Source: JALZAI01 sp038212215
GTDB lineage: Bacteria > Actinomycetota > Actinomycetes > Mycobacteriales > Jatrophihabitantaceae
NCBI GenBank assembly: GCA_038212215.1
Contig: JBBQUT010000004.1
Coordinates: 124,001-188,000 of the forward strand
Direction: 5' to 3'
DNA length: 64,000 nucleotides
Shown piece after piece: positions 50,468-59,950 of the stretch. The notes beneath the pieces were generated by a model, which saw only the letters and a list, made by a program, of their open reading frames with translations, did not search any database and was not told where the DNA came from. The stretch's first letter is position 1. Each line of letters starts with the position of its first letter. Both the position numbers and the translations under genes were made by a program.

Positions 50468-50887
50468 CTAAGGCATCACCTTCGGGTTGCCGGGTATGAA
50501 TGCCACCGGACGACGCAGCGCCATACCGAGGAGGTCGCGAAAGCCCAGCGCCCGGTAGAACGGACCCAGGTTCGGATCGCACGTCAGATCGACCGAGTAC
50601 AGGGGTGCGAGCTCGTCCAAGAGCCGTTTGACGAGCTCCCGCCCGACGCCCTGCCGCTGATGCTCAGGCCGGACCTCCAACCAGGGAATGAACGCGGCGG
50701 CGACGCCGTCGCTGATGGCGTTCACGAAGCCGATCACTTCATCGTCCTGCCAGGCCAGAACGACCCGGTAGCTTCCCAGCAGTGCGGCGTGATGTGTCTC
50801 GGGCGTCGGCTGTTCCGGCCAACCGACGAAGAAGCCTCGCAGCATCGACGGGTGAACACCATTGAGCTCGGTCCGGTAGGTAGCCAC
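50468..50887 (-). CDS. GNAT N-acetyltransferase
   Basis: A 139-residue GNAT. Acetyl-CoA loop RPEHQRQGVGRELVKRLL (about residues 76-93) and C-terminal YRALGF are typical. The start GTG at 50887 is chosen because the N-terminus YRTELNGVHPSMLRGFFVGWP is that of close family members; longer forms would run into the divergent promoter of the next gene. Substrate unknown. Confidence 0.82.
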   Translation of the reverse strand: MATYRTELNGVHPSMLRGFFVGWPEQPTPETHHAALLGSYRVVLAWQDDEVIGFVNAISDGVAAAFIPWLEVRPEHQRQGVGRELVKRLLDELAPLYSVDLTCDPNLGPFYRALGFRDLLGMALRRPVAFIPGNPKVMP

Positions 50888-50939
50888 CTGCGCCAGGGTG
50901 CCATCCGAAGGTATCCACCGAACTTTTTTTCGGCCAGAG

Positions 50940-50965
50940 TGTCCTATCGGAGACGGCCCGTTCGT
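50940..50965 (+). promoter_or_regulatory. Possible ECF-type promoter of the reductase-YCII-sigma unit
   Basis: TGTCCT (50940-50945), 17-bp spacer, CGT (50963-50965) resembles the TGTC / CG pattern of ECF sigma promoters and lies in the divergent gap 56 bp before the first gene. Whether the ECF42-type factor of this unit uses it is a guess. Confidence 0.25.
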
Positions 50966-51020
50966 GGGGTCGGTACGGGGCAGCCGAAAGCGCGCTCCAC
51001 CACCAGCGAAAGGAGACACG

Positions 51021-51662
51021 ATGAAGCTCACCCTGAACACGTTTTTGAGCCTCGACGGCGTCATGCAGGCGCCGGGCGGACCGGACGAGGACCGTTCGGG
51101 CGGGTTCGAGCGGGGAGGTTGGCTGGTCCCCTTTGCCGACGAGCAGTTCGGCGCCGTCGTGAGCGCCTGGTTCGCCGAGACGGACGAGGTCCTTTTGGGC
51201 CGGACGACCTACGACATGATGTACGCCTTCTGGTCCAAGGTCACCGACCCGGCGGACGTCGTCGCCACAGCACTGAACACCCGGCCCAAGCACGTCGCCT
51301 CCACCACACTGCGTGATCCCGCATGGCAGCACACGTCGGTCATCGCGGACGACGTCGTTGCCGCAGTCGGCCAGCTCAAGGCGAAGCCCGGCCGCGAACT
51401 CCAGGTGCACGGTAGCTGCGGCCTCGCCCACACGCTGCACGACGCCGGGCTGATCGACGAGTACCGGTTGATCATCTTCCCGGTTGTGCTCGGCCAGGGT
51501 AAGCGGCTCTTCCCCGACGGTAGCGTCCCCGGGTCGCTTACCCTGCTCAACTCGACAATCACGTCCGCCGGTGCCGTCGCGCTGACGCTACGGCCGGCCG
51601 GTGCGATCGCTGTCGGCGATGTCGAGGTCGTCGACGGCAAGGAAGTCATGCGCGAAGCCTGA
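51021..51662 (+). CDS. Dihydrofolate-reductase-fold (RibD C-terminal-like) protein
   Basis: A 213-residue protein with the RibD_C fold: MKLTLNTFLSLDGVMQAPGG, LLGRTTYDMMYAFW, ELQVHGSCGLAHTL and FPVVLGQGKRLF. Related proteins occur with ECF42 sigma factors and YCII proteins. NADPH-dependent reductase activity is plausible but the substrate is unknown. ATG at 51021 with AAAGGAGA upstream. First gene of a three-gene unit. Confidence 0.87.
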   Translation: MKLTLNTFLSLDGVMQAPGGPDEDRSGGFERGGWLVPFADEQFGAVVSAWFAETDEVLLGRTTYDMMYAFWSKVTDPADVVATALNTRPKHVASTTLRDPAWQHTSVIADDVVAAVGQLKAKPGRELQVHGSCGLAHTLHDAGLIDEYRLIIFPVVLGQGKRLFPDGSVPGSLTLLNSTITSAGAVALTLRPAGAIAVGDVEVVDGKEVMREA

Positions 51663-51696
51663 TCGTTCCCACCCACACCAACCTTTGGAGCACCCC

Positions 51697-52050
51697 ATGA
51701 CGCAGTACCTGCTTTCCGTCCACGGCAGCGACACCGACCCCGCGCCGGACAACATCGAAGACATCTTTGCGGCTGTCGACAAATTCAATGCCGAGCTTCA
51801 GGCCGCCGGCTGCTGGGTCTTCGCCGGCGGACTTCACCCGGCGTCCACTGCGACCGTCGTCGACGGCACCGGCGCCGGCGACCCAGTGATCACCGACGGC
51901 CCGTACCTCGAGTCCAAGGAGCACCTCGGTGGCTTCTGGATCATTGACGTGCCCGACCTCGACGCGGCGCTCGAGTTGGCCGGCAAGGGTTCGGCAGCCT
52001 GCGCCGGCGCCGTCGAGGTGCGCCCGTTCCAGAGCGAACCGGACGCCTGA
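51697..52050 (+). CDS. YCII/DGPF-domain protein
   Basis: A 117-residue ferredoxin-like-fold protein with VITDGPYLESKEHLGGFWIIDV (the DGPF-type block, about residues 66-87). YCII proteins are the standard partner of ECF42 sigma factors. ATG at 51697 with GGAG eight bases upstream. Role in sigma control is not known. Confidence 0.88.
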   Translation: MTQYLLSVHGSDTDPAPDNIEDIFAAVDKFNAELQAAGCWVFAGGLHPASTATVVDGTGAGDPVITDGPYLESKEHLGGFWIIDVPDLDAALELAGKGSAACAGAVEVRPFQSEPDA

Positions 52051-52058
52051 GCAGATCG

Positions 52059-53276
52059 GTGTTCGGTCCAGACGACTTCGACCGCGTCTTCCGCGCGGAG
52101 CACGGTCGCATCGTCGCGACCTTGGCCCGCCGATTCGGTGACATCGACATCGCCGAAGAGGCGGCTCAGGAGGCGTATCTCATCGCGCTGCAACGCTGGC
52201 CCGAATCCGGCCCGCCGCCTAACCCCGGGGCGTGGCTGACCACGACAGCGGCCAATCGTGCGATCGACCGGATCCGCCGCGAGTCGACCCGCGACTCCAG
52301 ACATGCGCAGGCCGCCATGATCAGCGATACCAGCGATGCCGAACCGGTCTCATCGGTGGCCGACGACCGGCTGCGGCTCATGTTCACCTGCTGTCACCCG
52401 GCCCTGGCGACCGGTGCCCAAGTCGGACTCACCCTTCGACTGCTCGGCGGCCTGACGGTCGCCGAGATCGCCAGCGCCTTCCTCGTGGACGAGTCGGCAA
52501 TGGCCAAGCGGATCACCCGGGCCAAGCAGAAGATCAAGGCGGCCCGAATCCCTTACCGCGTGCCGTCCGACGACGAACTGCCTAGCCGCTTACGTGGGGT
52601 CCTTGCCACGTTGTTCCTAGTGTTCAACGAGGGCTACCTCCCCTCGTCGCTGCCGATACGCACCGACCTGTGCGCGGAGGCGATCCGGTTGACGAGAATC
52701 CTCGCCACCCTGATGCCGGACGAGCCGGAGGTGCTCGGGCTGCTCGCGCTGATGCTGCTCACCGACGCGCGCCGGGCCAGTCGGGTCGCGGACGGTGTCC
52801 TCGTCGCGCTCGGGGACCAGGACCGCTCCGGTTGGGACGGTGCGCTGATCGAGGAGGGGCACGACATCGTCCGCGCGTGCCTGCGCCGTGGCCGGCCCGG
52901 CCGCTACCAGATCCTCGCGGCGGTCAACGCCGTCCATACCGACGCCGGGAGCGTCGAGGGGACGGACTGGCGCCAGATCGTCGCGCTCTACGACCAGCTG
53001 TACGCCATCGATCCGAGTCCGGTCGTCGCACTCAACCGGGCCATCGCGATTGCCGAGGTGGACGGGCCAGATGCGGCGCTCGCGATCCTCGACACGCTCG
53101 AGCTTGGCGGTTACCACGCCTACCAGGCCGCGCAGGCCGATCTGCTCCGACGAGCCGGACGGGCGGACGCTGCCCTTGCGGCCTACGAGCGCGCGCTGGA
53201 GTTGGCGAGCAACCCAGCCGAGCGCGCGTTCCTGCACGGCCGCCTCGACGACGCTCGGCGACCCGCTGTCGGATAG
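52059..53276 (+). CDS. ECF42-type RNA polymerase sigma factor with C-terminal TPR-like extension
   Basis: A 405-residue ECF sigma factor. Region 2 is the first ~70 residues (DRVFRAEHGRIVATLARRFGDI, EEAAQEAYLIALQRWP); region 4 about 125-165 (LTVAEIASAFLVDESAMAKRITRAKQKIK). The remaining ~220 residues are a helical TPR-like extension (NEGYLPSS, VNAVHTDAG, YDQLYAIDPSPVVALNRAIAI), diagnostic for ECF42. No anti-sigma gene nearby, as expected for a group regulated through its C-terminal part. GTG at 52059 starts eight bases after the YCII stop. Confidence 0.92.
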   Translation: MFGPDDFDRVFRAEHGRIVATLARRFGDIDIAEEAAQEAYLIALQRWPESGPPPNPGAWLTTTAANRAIDRIRRESTRDSRHAQAAMISDTSDAEPVSSVADDRLRLMFTCCHPALATGAQVGLTLRLLGGLTVAEIASAFLVDESAMAKRITRAKQKIKAARIPYRVPSDDELPSRLRGVLATLFLVFNEGYLPSSLPIRTDLCAEAIRLTRILATLMPDEPEVLGLLALMLLTDARRASRVADGVLVALGDQDRSGWDGALIEEGHDIVRACLRRGRPGRYQILAAVNAVHTDAGSVEGTDWRQIVALYDQLYAIDPSPVVALNRAIAIAEVDGPDAALAILDTLELGGYHAYQAAQADLLRRAGRADAALAAYERALELASNPAERAFLHGRLDDARRPAVG

Positions 53277-53296
53277 CGCACGCCGAGGCGATGATC

Positions 53297-53338
53297 GTTG
53301 TCCACTGTGCAGCGCTCTCGCGCTGCAGAATGGACAAC
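53297..53338. terminator. Bidirectional terminator-like hairpin between the sigma gene and dnaE1
   Basis: Outer arms GTTGTCCA (53297-53304) and TGGACAAC (53331-53338) plus inner TGCAGCGC/GCGCTGCA around a TCTC loop form a long stem with a small internal mismatch. It fills the 81-bp gap between the convergent stops at 53276 and 53358, so it can end transcription from both sides. No T-run is present. Confidence 0.75.
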
Positions 53339-53357
53339 CACGCGCACGCCGCCACGC

Positions 53358-56300
53358 TCAGCCCGTCAGCGCCGCAGGGCCCAGCAACGCCTTGAGATCG
53401 CCCATCAGGGCGGCGGACGGCGTGACGCGGTACCCGTCGCCCAAGCGCAACACGTGCTCGCGCGAGCCGTTCACCAGTCGCAGATGCACGTCGGTCATGC
53501 CGGGATGGTCGGTAAGCACGTGTTTGAGCCGGTCGACCACCGGCTGCGTGCACTTCGCCGAGGCTACGCGCAACACGACGGGGACGCGCGGGGTCTCGGT
53601 GGTGTCGAGCACCGTGATGTCGGACGCGATCAGCTTCACGGTGTCGTCGCGGGCATCGGTGCGTCCCTTGATCGCGACGATCGCGTCCTCGGCGATGGTG
53701 AGCGCCACCTGGGTATAGATCTGCGGGAAGAACATCACTTCGATCGAGGCCTCGAGATCTTCGAGCACCACATTCGCCCACGGTGCGCCGGCCTTGGTGA
53801 CGCGTCGGTTCACCGACGACAGGATGCCGGCGAGCGTGATCGACTTGGGTTCCTCCGCGGTGTCGGCCAGCACGTTCACGATCGAGTCGTCGCCAGCTTT
53901 GGCCAGGACGTGCTCGAGCCCGAACAGCGGGTGGTCAGACACATAGAGCCCGAGCATCTCGCGCTCGAACTGCAGCAGCACCTTCTTGTCCCACTCGCCG
54001 TCCGGGATGCGCACGGCGAACACGTCGTCAACGGGATCTGCCAGCTCGTCACCGAAGGCGCCGAAAAGGTCGAACTGTCCGATCGCCTCGGCCCGCTTTG
54101 TGTCGAGCACCGCGTCGACAGCCGGTTCATACACGTTGATCAGGCCCCGGCGCGGGTGACCCAGCGAGTCGAACGCGCCGCCCTTGATGAGGGCCTCGAT
54201 CGTCCGCTTGTTGCAGACCACCGCCTCGACCTTGCGCAGGAAGTCGGCGAAGTCGGCGAAGTCGCCCTTCGCCCTGCGTGTCGCGACGATGGACGCGACC
54301 ACGTTCGCGCCGACATTGCGCACCGCGGTGAGACCGAAGCGGATATCGGTTCCGGCCGGGGTGAAGTCGGCGTCGCTGGAGTTGACGCAGGGCGGCAGCA
54401 CCTTGATGCCCATCCGCCGGCACTCGGCGAGATAGATCGCGGACTTGTCCTTGTCGTCGCGCACCGAGGTCAGTAGCGCTGCCATGTACTCCGCGGGGTA
54501 ATTGGCCTTCAAGTAGGCCGTCCAGTAGGAAATGACGCCGTAGGCGGCCGAATGCGCCTTGTTGAACGCATAGTCCGAGAACGGCAGCAGCGTGTCCCAG
54601 AGCTTCTTGATCGCGCCCGCCGAGTAGCCGCGCTGCTGCATGCCCGCCTCGAACTGCGCGTACTGGGCGTCGAGTTCGGCCTTCTTCTTCTTGCCCATCG
54701 CGCGGCGCAGCAGGTCCGCAGCGCCGAGGGAGTACCCGGCCACCTTCTGCGCGACCGCCATTACCTGCTCCTGGTACACGATGAGGCCGTAGGTCTCGCC
54801 GAGTACCTCCTCCAGGGCCTCTGCGAGTTCCGGGTGCAGCGGCTCGACGGGCTTTCGGCCGTTTTTTCGGTCGGCGTACTCGTTGTGGGAGTTCATGCCC
54901 ATCGGGCCGGGCCGATACAGCGCGCCGACTGCGGAGATGTCGGCGAAGGTGTCCGGACGCATCGAGCGCAGCAACGCGCGCATCGGGCCGCCGTCGAGCT
55001 GGAAGACGCCGAGGGTGTCGCCACGGCCGAGAAGTTCGAAGGTGATCGGGTCGTCGAGGCTGAGTTCCTCCAGAACGATCGTCTCGCTGCGATTGGCCTC
55101 GATGTTGCTCAGCGCGTCGTCGAGCACGGTCAGATTGCGCAGGCCCAGGAAGTCCATCTTGATCAGCCCGAGCGCCTCGCAGGTCGGGTAGTCGAACTGG
55201 GTGATGACCGCGCCGTCCTGCTCCCGCTTCATGATCGGGATCAGCTCCAGGAGCGGGTCCGAGCTCATGATCACTCCGGCCGCGTGCACGCCCCACTGCC
55301 GCTTGAGGCCTTCCAAGCCCTTCGCTGTGTCGACGACCTTGGCGACCTCAGGGTCGGCCTGATACAGCGCACGGAACTCGCCACCCTCGCTGTAACGCTC
55401 GTACGCGGTGTCAAAGATCTTGTTGAGCGGGACGTCCTTGCCCATCACCGACGCGGGCATGACCTTGGTGATCCGATCGCCCATCGAGAACGGATAACCG
55501 AGTACGCGCGCGGAGTCCTTCACTGCCTGCTTGGCCTTGATCGTGCCGTACGTGACGATCTGCGCGACGCGGTCGTCGCCGTACTTGTCGCTGACGTAGC
55601 GGATCACCTCGCCGCGGCGGCGCTCGTCGAAGTCGATGTCGAAGTCGGGCATCGACACGCGGTCCGGGTTGAGGAAGCGCTCGAAGATCAGCCCGTGCTG
55701 CAACGGATTCAGGTCGGTGATGCGCATCGCGTACGCGACGATGGAACCGGGGCCCGAGCCGCGTCCGGGACCCACCCGGATGCCGCGGTCCTTGGCCCAG
55801 TTGATGAAGTCGGCGACCACCAGGAAGTAGCCCGGAAAGTTCATCTGGTTGATGACGCCGACCTCGTAGTCGGCCTGCTTCTGCACGTCGTCGGGGATGC
55901 CCGCCGGGAAGCGGCGCTGCAACCCGGCGGCGACCTCCTTGGCGAACCAGCTGCGCTCGCTCTCGCCGTCGGGGACGTGGAACACCGGCATGTAGGTGCC
56001 GTTGCCCTCGGTGAAGGAGACATCGCAGCGCTCGGCGATCAGCAGTGTGTTGTCGCACGCCGCGCGCAGGTCGTGCTTGTCGGCCCACAACGAGCGCATC
56101 TCCGCGGGGCTTTTGAGGTAGTAGCCGCCTCCGTCGAACTTCAACCGGTTCGGGTCGGCCATCGTCTTGCCGGTGCCGACGCAGACGTAAACCTCGTGCG
56201 CGTCGGCGTGCTCGGCGTAGGTGTAGTGCAGGTCGTTGGTCGCGATCATCGGCAGGCTGAGATCCGCGGCCAGGCGCAGCAGCCCGTCGCGCACCCTGGT

Positions 56301-56900
56301 CTCGATGTCGAGGCCGTGGTCCATGAGCTCGAGGAAGAAGTTGCCTGCGCCGAAGATGTCGCGGAACTCGGCCGCGCTTGCGCGTGCCTTCGCGTAGTCG
56401 CCGATGCGCAGCCACGTCTGGATCTCCCCGGACGGGCAGCCGGTCGTGCCGATCAGCCCCTCGGCATACTGTGCGAGCAGCTCCCGGTCGGCGCGCGGTC
56501 GGTAGAAGAAGCCTTCCAGACTGCTGCGCGACGCCAGCCGGAACAAGTTGTGCATGCCGGCGGTGCTCTCGGCGAGCAGGGTCATATGAGTGAAGGCGCC
56601 ACCGCCGGAGACGTCGTCCTCGCCGCCGCCGGCCCAGCGCACCCTGGTGCGTTCGTAGCGGGAGGTGTTCGGGGTGAGGTACGCCTCCATGCCGATGATC
56701 GGCTTGATGCCGACAGCTCTGGCCTTGCGGTAGAAATCGTAGGCGCCGAACACGTTGCCGTGGTCGGTCATCGCCAGTGCCGGCATCGCTAGCCGGGAGG
56801 TCTCGGCGAACAGCTCGCCGAGCCGGGCCGCACCGTCGAGCATGGAGTACTCGGTGTGCACGTGCAGATGCACGAACGAGTCGGTGTCCCCATTTCCCAC
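53358..56900 (-). CDS. dnaE1: DNA polymerase III alpha subunit DnaE1
   Basis: Replicative polymerase, 1180 residues. The N-terminal PHP domain (FVHLHVHTEYSMLDGAA, residues about 9-25, then TDHGN) has metal ligands and can carry proofreading in actinobacterial DnaE1. The palm holds the acidic cluster MPDFDIDFDE at 417-426, with GPGRGSG and VYQEQVMAVAQKVAGYS. The C-terminal OB domain and the ending VTPSAALMGDLKALLGP resemble M. tuberculosis DnaE1. GTG at 56900 gives the family N-terminus; an in-frame GTG at 56957 is possible. Confidence 0.97.
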   Translation of the reverse strand: MGNGDTDSFVHLHVHTEYSMLDGAARLGELFAETSRLAMPALAMTDHGNVFGAYDFYRKARAVGIKPIIGMEAYLTPNTSRYERTRVRWAGGGEDDVSGGGAFTHMTLLAESTAGMHNLFRLASRSSLEGFFYRPRADRELLAQYAEGLIGTTGCPSGEIQTWLRIGDYAKARASAAEFRDIFGAGNFFLELMDHGLDIETRVRDGLLRLAADLSLPMIATNDLHYTYAEHADAHEVYVCVGTGKTMADPNRLKFDGGGYYLKSPAEMRSLWADKHDLRAACDNTLLIAERCDVSFTEGNGTYMPVFHVPDGESERSWFAKEVAAGLQRRFPAGIPDDVQKQADYEVGVINQMNFPGYFLVVADFINWAKDRGIRVGPGRGSGPGSIVAYAMRITDLNPLQHGLIFERFLNPDRVSMPDFDIDFDERRRGEVIRYVSDKYGDDRVAQIVTYGTIKAKQAVKDSARVLGYPFSMGDRITKVMPASVMGKDVPLNKIFDTAYERYSEGGEFRALYQADPEVAKVVDTAKGLEGLKRQWGVHAAGVIMSSDPLLELIPIMKREQDGAVITQFDYPTCEALGLIKMDFLGLRNLTVLDDALSNIEANRSETIVLEELSLDDPITFELLGRGDTLGVFQLDGGPMRALLRSMRPDTFADISAVGALYRPGPMGMNSHNEYADRKNGRKPVEPLHPELAEALEEVLGETYGLIVYQEQVMAVAQKVAGYSLGAADLLRRAMGKKKKAELDAQYAQFEAGMQQRGYSAGAIKKLWDTLLPFSDYAFNKAHSAAYGVISYWTAYLKANYPAEYMAALLTSVRDDKDKSAIYLAECRRMGIKVLPPCVNSSDADFTPAGTDIRFGLTAVRNVGANVVASIVATRRAKGDFADFADFLRKVEAVVCNKRTIEALIKGGAFDSLGHPRRGLINVYEPAVDAVLDTKRAEAIGQFDLFGAFGDELADPVDDVFAVRIPDGEWDKKVLLQFEREMLGLYVSDHPLFGLEHVLAKAGDDSIVNVLADTAEEPKSITLAGILSSVNRRVTKAGAPWANVVLEDLEASIEVMFFPQIYTQVALTIAEDAIVAIKGRTDARDDTVKLIASDITVLDTTETPRVPVVLRVASAKCTQPVVDRLKHVLTDHPGMTDVHLRLVNGSREHVLRLGDGYRVTPSAALMGDLKALLGPAALTG

Positions 56901-57029
56901 GGTGGCGGTGGCCCCTAATCCTCGTTGCGGTGGTTTCCCGATCCTCTCACTGGCCACCGACGACGTCGGCCAACCCCGTGCCGCGATTCGCTCGACCTCA
57001 ACTGGAGGGTACGGCCGTGTTTCCCCCGA

Positions 57030-57644
57030 TCAGGCGATGTTCACCCGGGCGCCGACGTCGGCCCAGCGGTAGAGGAACGCCATCGCCTTGAGCGGCATGT
57101 GAATGCAGCCGTGCGAGCCTCGGGTGCGGTACTTCTCGCTGCCGTACGGGAAGTGCTGCCAGGACGAGTCGTGGAAGCCGAACAGCGGGGCGTCGAACGG
57201 GATCCAGTACTTCACGGCGTACCGCGCCCCGGTGTTGAGGGTCAGCACCGTGTTCCGGTTGCGTCCCTGGATCGTGTAATGCCCGGTCGGTGTGGACGTG
57301 CTCGGGCCGGCCATCCCGGACGTGACGCCGGTGCTGTAGACGGTGCGCCGCTTCGCGCACATCCAGGCATGCTGGGCGCGGATCGACACCAGCACCAGTT
57401 GGCTGGCGCGGTTGTGCGTGCAGTGGTTCACCGGCTTCGGAGCCACCCTCGGGGCCAGCTTCGCAGCGGCCGCGTGCACCTGCTGCGCGGGCTTCGGCTG
57501 TGCCGACATCGGCCCAGTCGACCCAGTCGAAACAGCGGCCCGCGTCACCCCGCGCTCGACAGAGTTCGCCCCTGTCCCCGACGCACATCCGGCGAGCAGG
57601 AACGCACCGATGACGAGCACGGCACCGAGACGGCGGGGCAGCAT
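57030..57644 (-). CDS. Lipoprotein L,D-transpeptidase (YkuD family)
   Basis: Peptidoglycan cross-linking enzyme, 204 residues. Signal peptide with lipobox LAGC (about residues 16-19), a Ser/Ala/Pro linker, then the YkuD domain with VLVSIRAQHAWMC and the catalytic SHGCIHM (Cys nucleophile). The extra Cys residues NHCTHN and WMCAKRR suggest a disulfide. ATG at 57644 is required for the signal peptide. Divergent from otsB with 62 bp between. Confidence 0.92.
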   Translation of the reverse strand: MLPRRLGAVLVIGAFLLAGCASGTGANSVERGVTRAAVSTGSTGPMSAQPKPAQQVHAAAAKLAPRVAPKPVNHCTHNRASQLVLVSIRAQHAWMCAKRRTVYSTGVTSGMAGPSTSTPTGHYTIQGRNRNTVLTLNTGARYAVKYWIPFDAPLFGFHDSSWQHFPYGSEKYRTRGSHGCIHMPLKAMAFLYRWADVGARVNIA

Positions 57645-57706
57645 GGCCTCAGGATATCGGCAGACCCCTTCGAGCGCCGTCCGAGTGTCGCGCGCAGGAT
57701 GGACGG

Positions 57707-58495
57707 ATGGATCTCGACACCATCGTCCGCGAGCTGCGCGCAACATTGCCGAACCTGCTGGTCGCCGTCGACTTCGACGGCACCCTCGCCCCGCTCGTCA
57801 CCAATCCGGACGATTCCCGCCCGGTCGATGGCGCGGTCGAGGCGCTGACCGCGCTGGCCGCTGCGGGCGCCCGGGTTGCGGTGATCACGGGCCGCGACGC
57901 CCGCACGGTACTGCGGCTCGGCGAGTTCGAACAGGTGCCCGGCATCACCGTGGCGGGCCTCTACGGTGCGGAAACCTGGCACGACGGCACACTCGACACG
58001 CCCGACACACCCGAGGCGATGACGAGCTTGCGCGAGCGGCTACCCGCGCTGCTACGTGACGTCGGGGCTCATCCGGACGTGTGGATCGAGGACAAACGCC
58101 TCTCCCTGGTCGTGCACGGACGCCGCGCCGATGATCCCGCGGCTGCCCTCGATCCGCTGCGCGCCCCCGTCGCGGCGCTCGGCGCCGAGCTCGGTCTCGA
58201 GGTGCATCCGGGCAGCGGGGTCATCGAGCTGCGCCTGCCCGGGTTCGACAAGGCGGGTGCGTTGCGCCGCCTTGTCGACGGCGGCCCATCGCGCGGTGTG
58301 CTTTTCGTCGGCGACGACCTCGGCGACATCCCTGCGCTCGAGCTGGCGCGCATGCTGCGCGCCGACGGGCTGGTTGCCTACGGTGTGGCCGTCCGGGCGT
58401 CCGGAGTGGCCGAGGCAGCCGCCGCCGCCGATGCCGCTCTGGACAGCGCCGACGACGCAGTCGCGCTGTTGCGTGCCATCTCGGCTGCGGGCTGA
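57707..58495 (+). CDS. otsB: Trehalose-6-phosphate phosphatase
   Basis: HAD-family phosphatase that makes trehalose, 262 residues. Motif I is VDFDGTLAPL with D22 and D24, motif II-like VITGRDA, the Lys-bearing GFDKAGALRRL and motif IV VGDDLGD. ATG at 57707. It converges with otsA; the two stops are nine bases apart. Confidence 0.95.
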   Translation: MDLDTIVRELRATLPNLLVAVDFDGTLAPLVTNPDDSRPVDGAVEALTALAAAGARVAVITGRDARTVLRLGEFEQVPGITVAGLYGAETWHDGTLDTPDTPEAMTSLRERLPALLRDVGAHPDVWIEDKRLSLVVHGRRADDPAAALDPLRAPVAALGAELGLEVHPGSGVIELRLPGFDKAGALRRLVDGGPSRGVLFVGDDLGDIPALELARMLRADGLVAYGVAVRASGVAEAAAAADAALDSADDAVALLRAISAAG

Positions 58496-58504
58496 GCGAC
58501 CGCG

Positions 58505-59941
58505 TCAGTTCAGCGCGTTCAGCTGCGCTTGGAACCAGTCCGTCGGGGGTAGCCGGACGGCTGCGCGCAACATCCGCGCCGCGCGTTGCGAGCGCTCGTC
58601 CTCGGCCATGGCGAGTGCCTGGTGCAGCGCCTCGGCGGTCGCGGTGATGTCGAACGGGTTCACGATCAGCGCGTCATCGCCGAGCACCTCGGCGGCGCCG
58701 ATGTCGCGCGAGAGCACGACGGCCGGCTTGTGTTCACTGAGCACCAGGCCTTCCAGCACGACCAGGTTCATGCCGTCGCGCACCGAATTGACGAAGATCA
58801 CGTTCGTCCGGCGCAGGACGGCCAGCGCCAGCGGGTAGTCGTCGGTGATCTCGAGAAACAGCGGCGTCCAGTCGTCGGTGCCGAACTCGTCGTCGATCTC
58901 CGAGGCGAGCCGTTCGATGGACGCGGTGTACTCGCGGTAGGCAGGCAGATCCTCGCGGGACGGATTGTTGTACACCGCGTGCACCACCCGTCCCCTCCAG
59001 TCGGGACGGGTGCGCAACAGCTCGCGGTAGGCGAGCATCCCGCGCCAGACGTTCTTGGACAGCTCCGTGCGGTCGACCCGGCCGATCACCAGCCGGTCGC
59101 CGACCTCGGCCTGGAAAGCTCGCAGTGCGCTGTCGACGTCGCGACGCGCGCCGAGCTTGCGCATCTCCGCCTCGTCGGTGCCGAGCGGGAAGACGGCGAC
59201 CCCGGACGGTTGCACCCCCAGAATTGCCTGGGCGGTGTCGCGGAACAGTTGCGCCCACCGCTCGGTGTGGAAGCCCACCAGGTCCGCGCCGAGCATGCCG
59301 TCGACCAGTGCGCGCGCAACCTCGTGCGGCAGCATCGAGAAGTAGTCCGGCGACACCCACGGCGTGTGCGTGAAGATGCCGATGCGCACGTCCGGACGCA
59401 GATCGCGCAGCATCCGCGGCACCAGGAACAGGTGGTAGTCCTGCACCATCACCGTCGCGCCTTCGGCTGCCTCGTCGGCGAGCGCCTGCGCGAAGGACTT
59501 GTTGTAGCGGATGTAGGCCGCCCACTGCCGCCGCCAGGAGGCATCGAAGCTGGGTTGCTTGGGCAACTCGTACAACTGATGCAGGACGAACCACAGCGTC
59601 GAGTTCGCGACCCCGTTGTATGCCGAGCGGAAGGTCTGCGCGTCGATCGGCAGCATCCGCACGTCGAAGTCGCCATGCAGGGCGTCGGCGACCTGGGCAA
59701 GCTCGGACAACCGGCCGTTCTGCGCCTGGCGAGCCATTGCCCGCTCACGGTCGTTCATCGCCGCACACACCCACACCGCGTGCGACGCCTTGGACAGGGC
59801 CGCCTGCATGCCGCTCACCAGCCCGCCGCCGCCGCGGCGGATCTCGTCGTCGCGGTCCTCGATCGCCACGATCGACAGCGGCCCGCGATTGGAAGCGACG
59901 AGCAGCGCAGCTTGCCCTGAAATGGTCATGTCCACCGTCAT
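58505..59941 (-). CDS. otsA: Trehalose-6-phosphate synthase
   Basis: GT20 retaining glycosyltransferase that joins UDP/ADP-glucose to glucose 6-phosphate, 478 residues. Visible are VASNRGPLS, GGGGLVSGM, VMVQDYHLFLVPRML, IGIFTHTPW and, near the C-terminus, NSVRDGMNLVVLEGL (NDP-sugar binding) . ATG at 59941. Product goes to OtsB. Confidence 0.96.
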   Translation of the reverse strand: MTVDMTISGQAALLVASNRGPLSIVAIEDRDDEIRRGGGGLVSGMQAALSKASHAVWVCAAMNDRERAMARQAQNGRLSELAQVADALHGDFDVRMLPIDAQTFRSAYNGVANSTLWFVLHQLYELPKQPSFDASWRRQWAAYIRYNKSFAQALADEAAEGATVMVQDYHLFLVPRMLRDLRPDVRIGIFTHTPWVSPDYFSMLPHEVARALVDGMLGADLVGFHTERWAQLFRDTAQAILGVQPSGVAVFPLGTDEAEMRKLGARRDVDSALRAFQAEVGDRLVIGRVDRTELSKNVWRGMLAYRELLRTRPDWRGRVVHAVYNNPSREDLPAYREYTASIERLASEIDDEFGTDDWTPLFLEITDDYPLALAVLRRTNVIFVNSVRDGMNLVVLEGLVLSEHKPAVVLSRDIGAAEVLGDDALIVNPFDITATAEALHQALAMAEDERSQRAARMLRAAVRLPPTDWFQAQLNALN

Positions 59942-59950
59942 ACCCGCTTG

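Noticed and set aside
50888..51064. Longer GNAT start overlapping the divergent reductase gene
   Set aside because: Would cover the divergent promoter and the start of the reductase-fold gene; conserved N-terminus begins at 50887.
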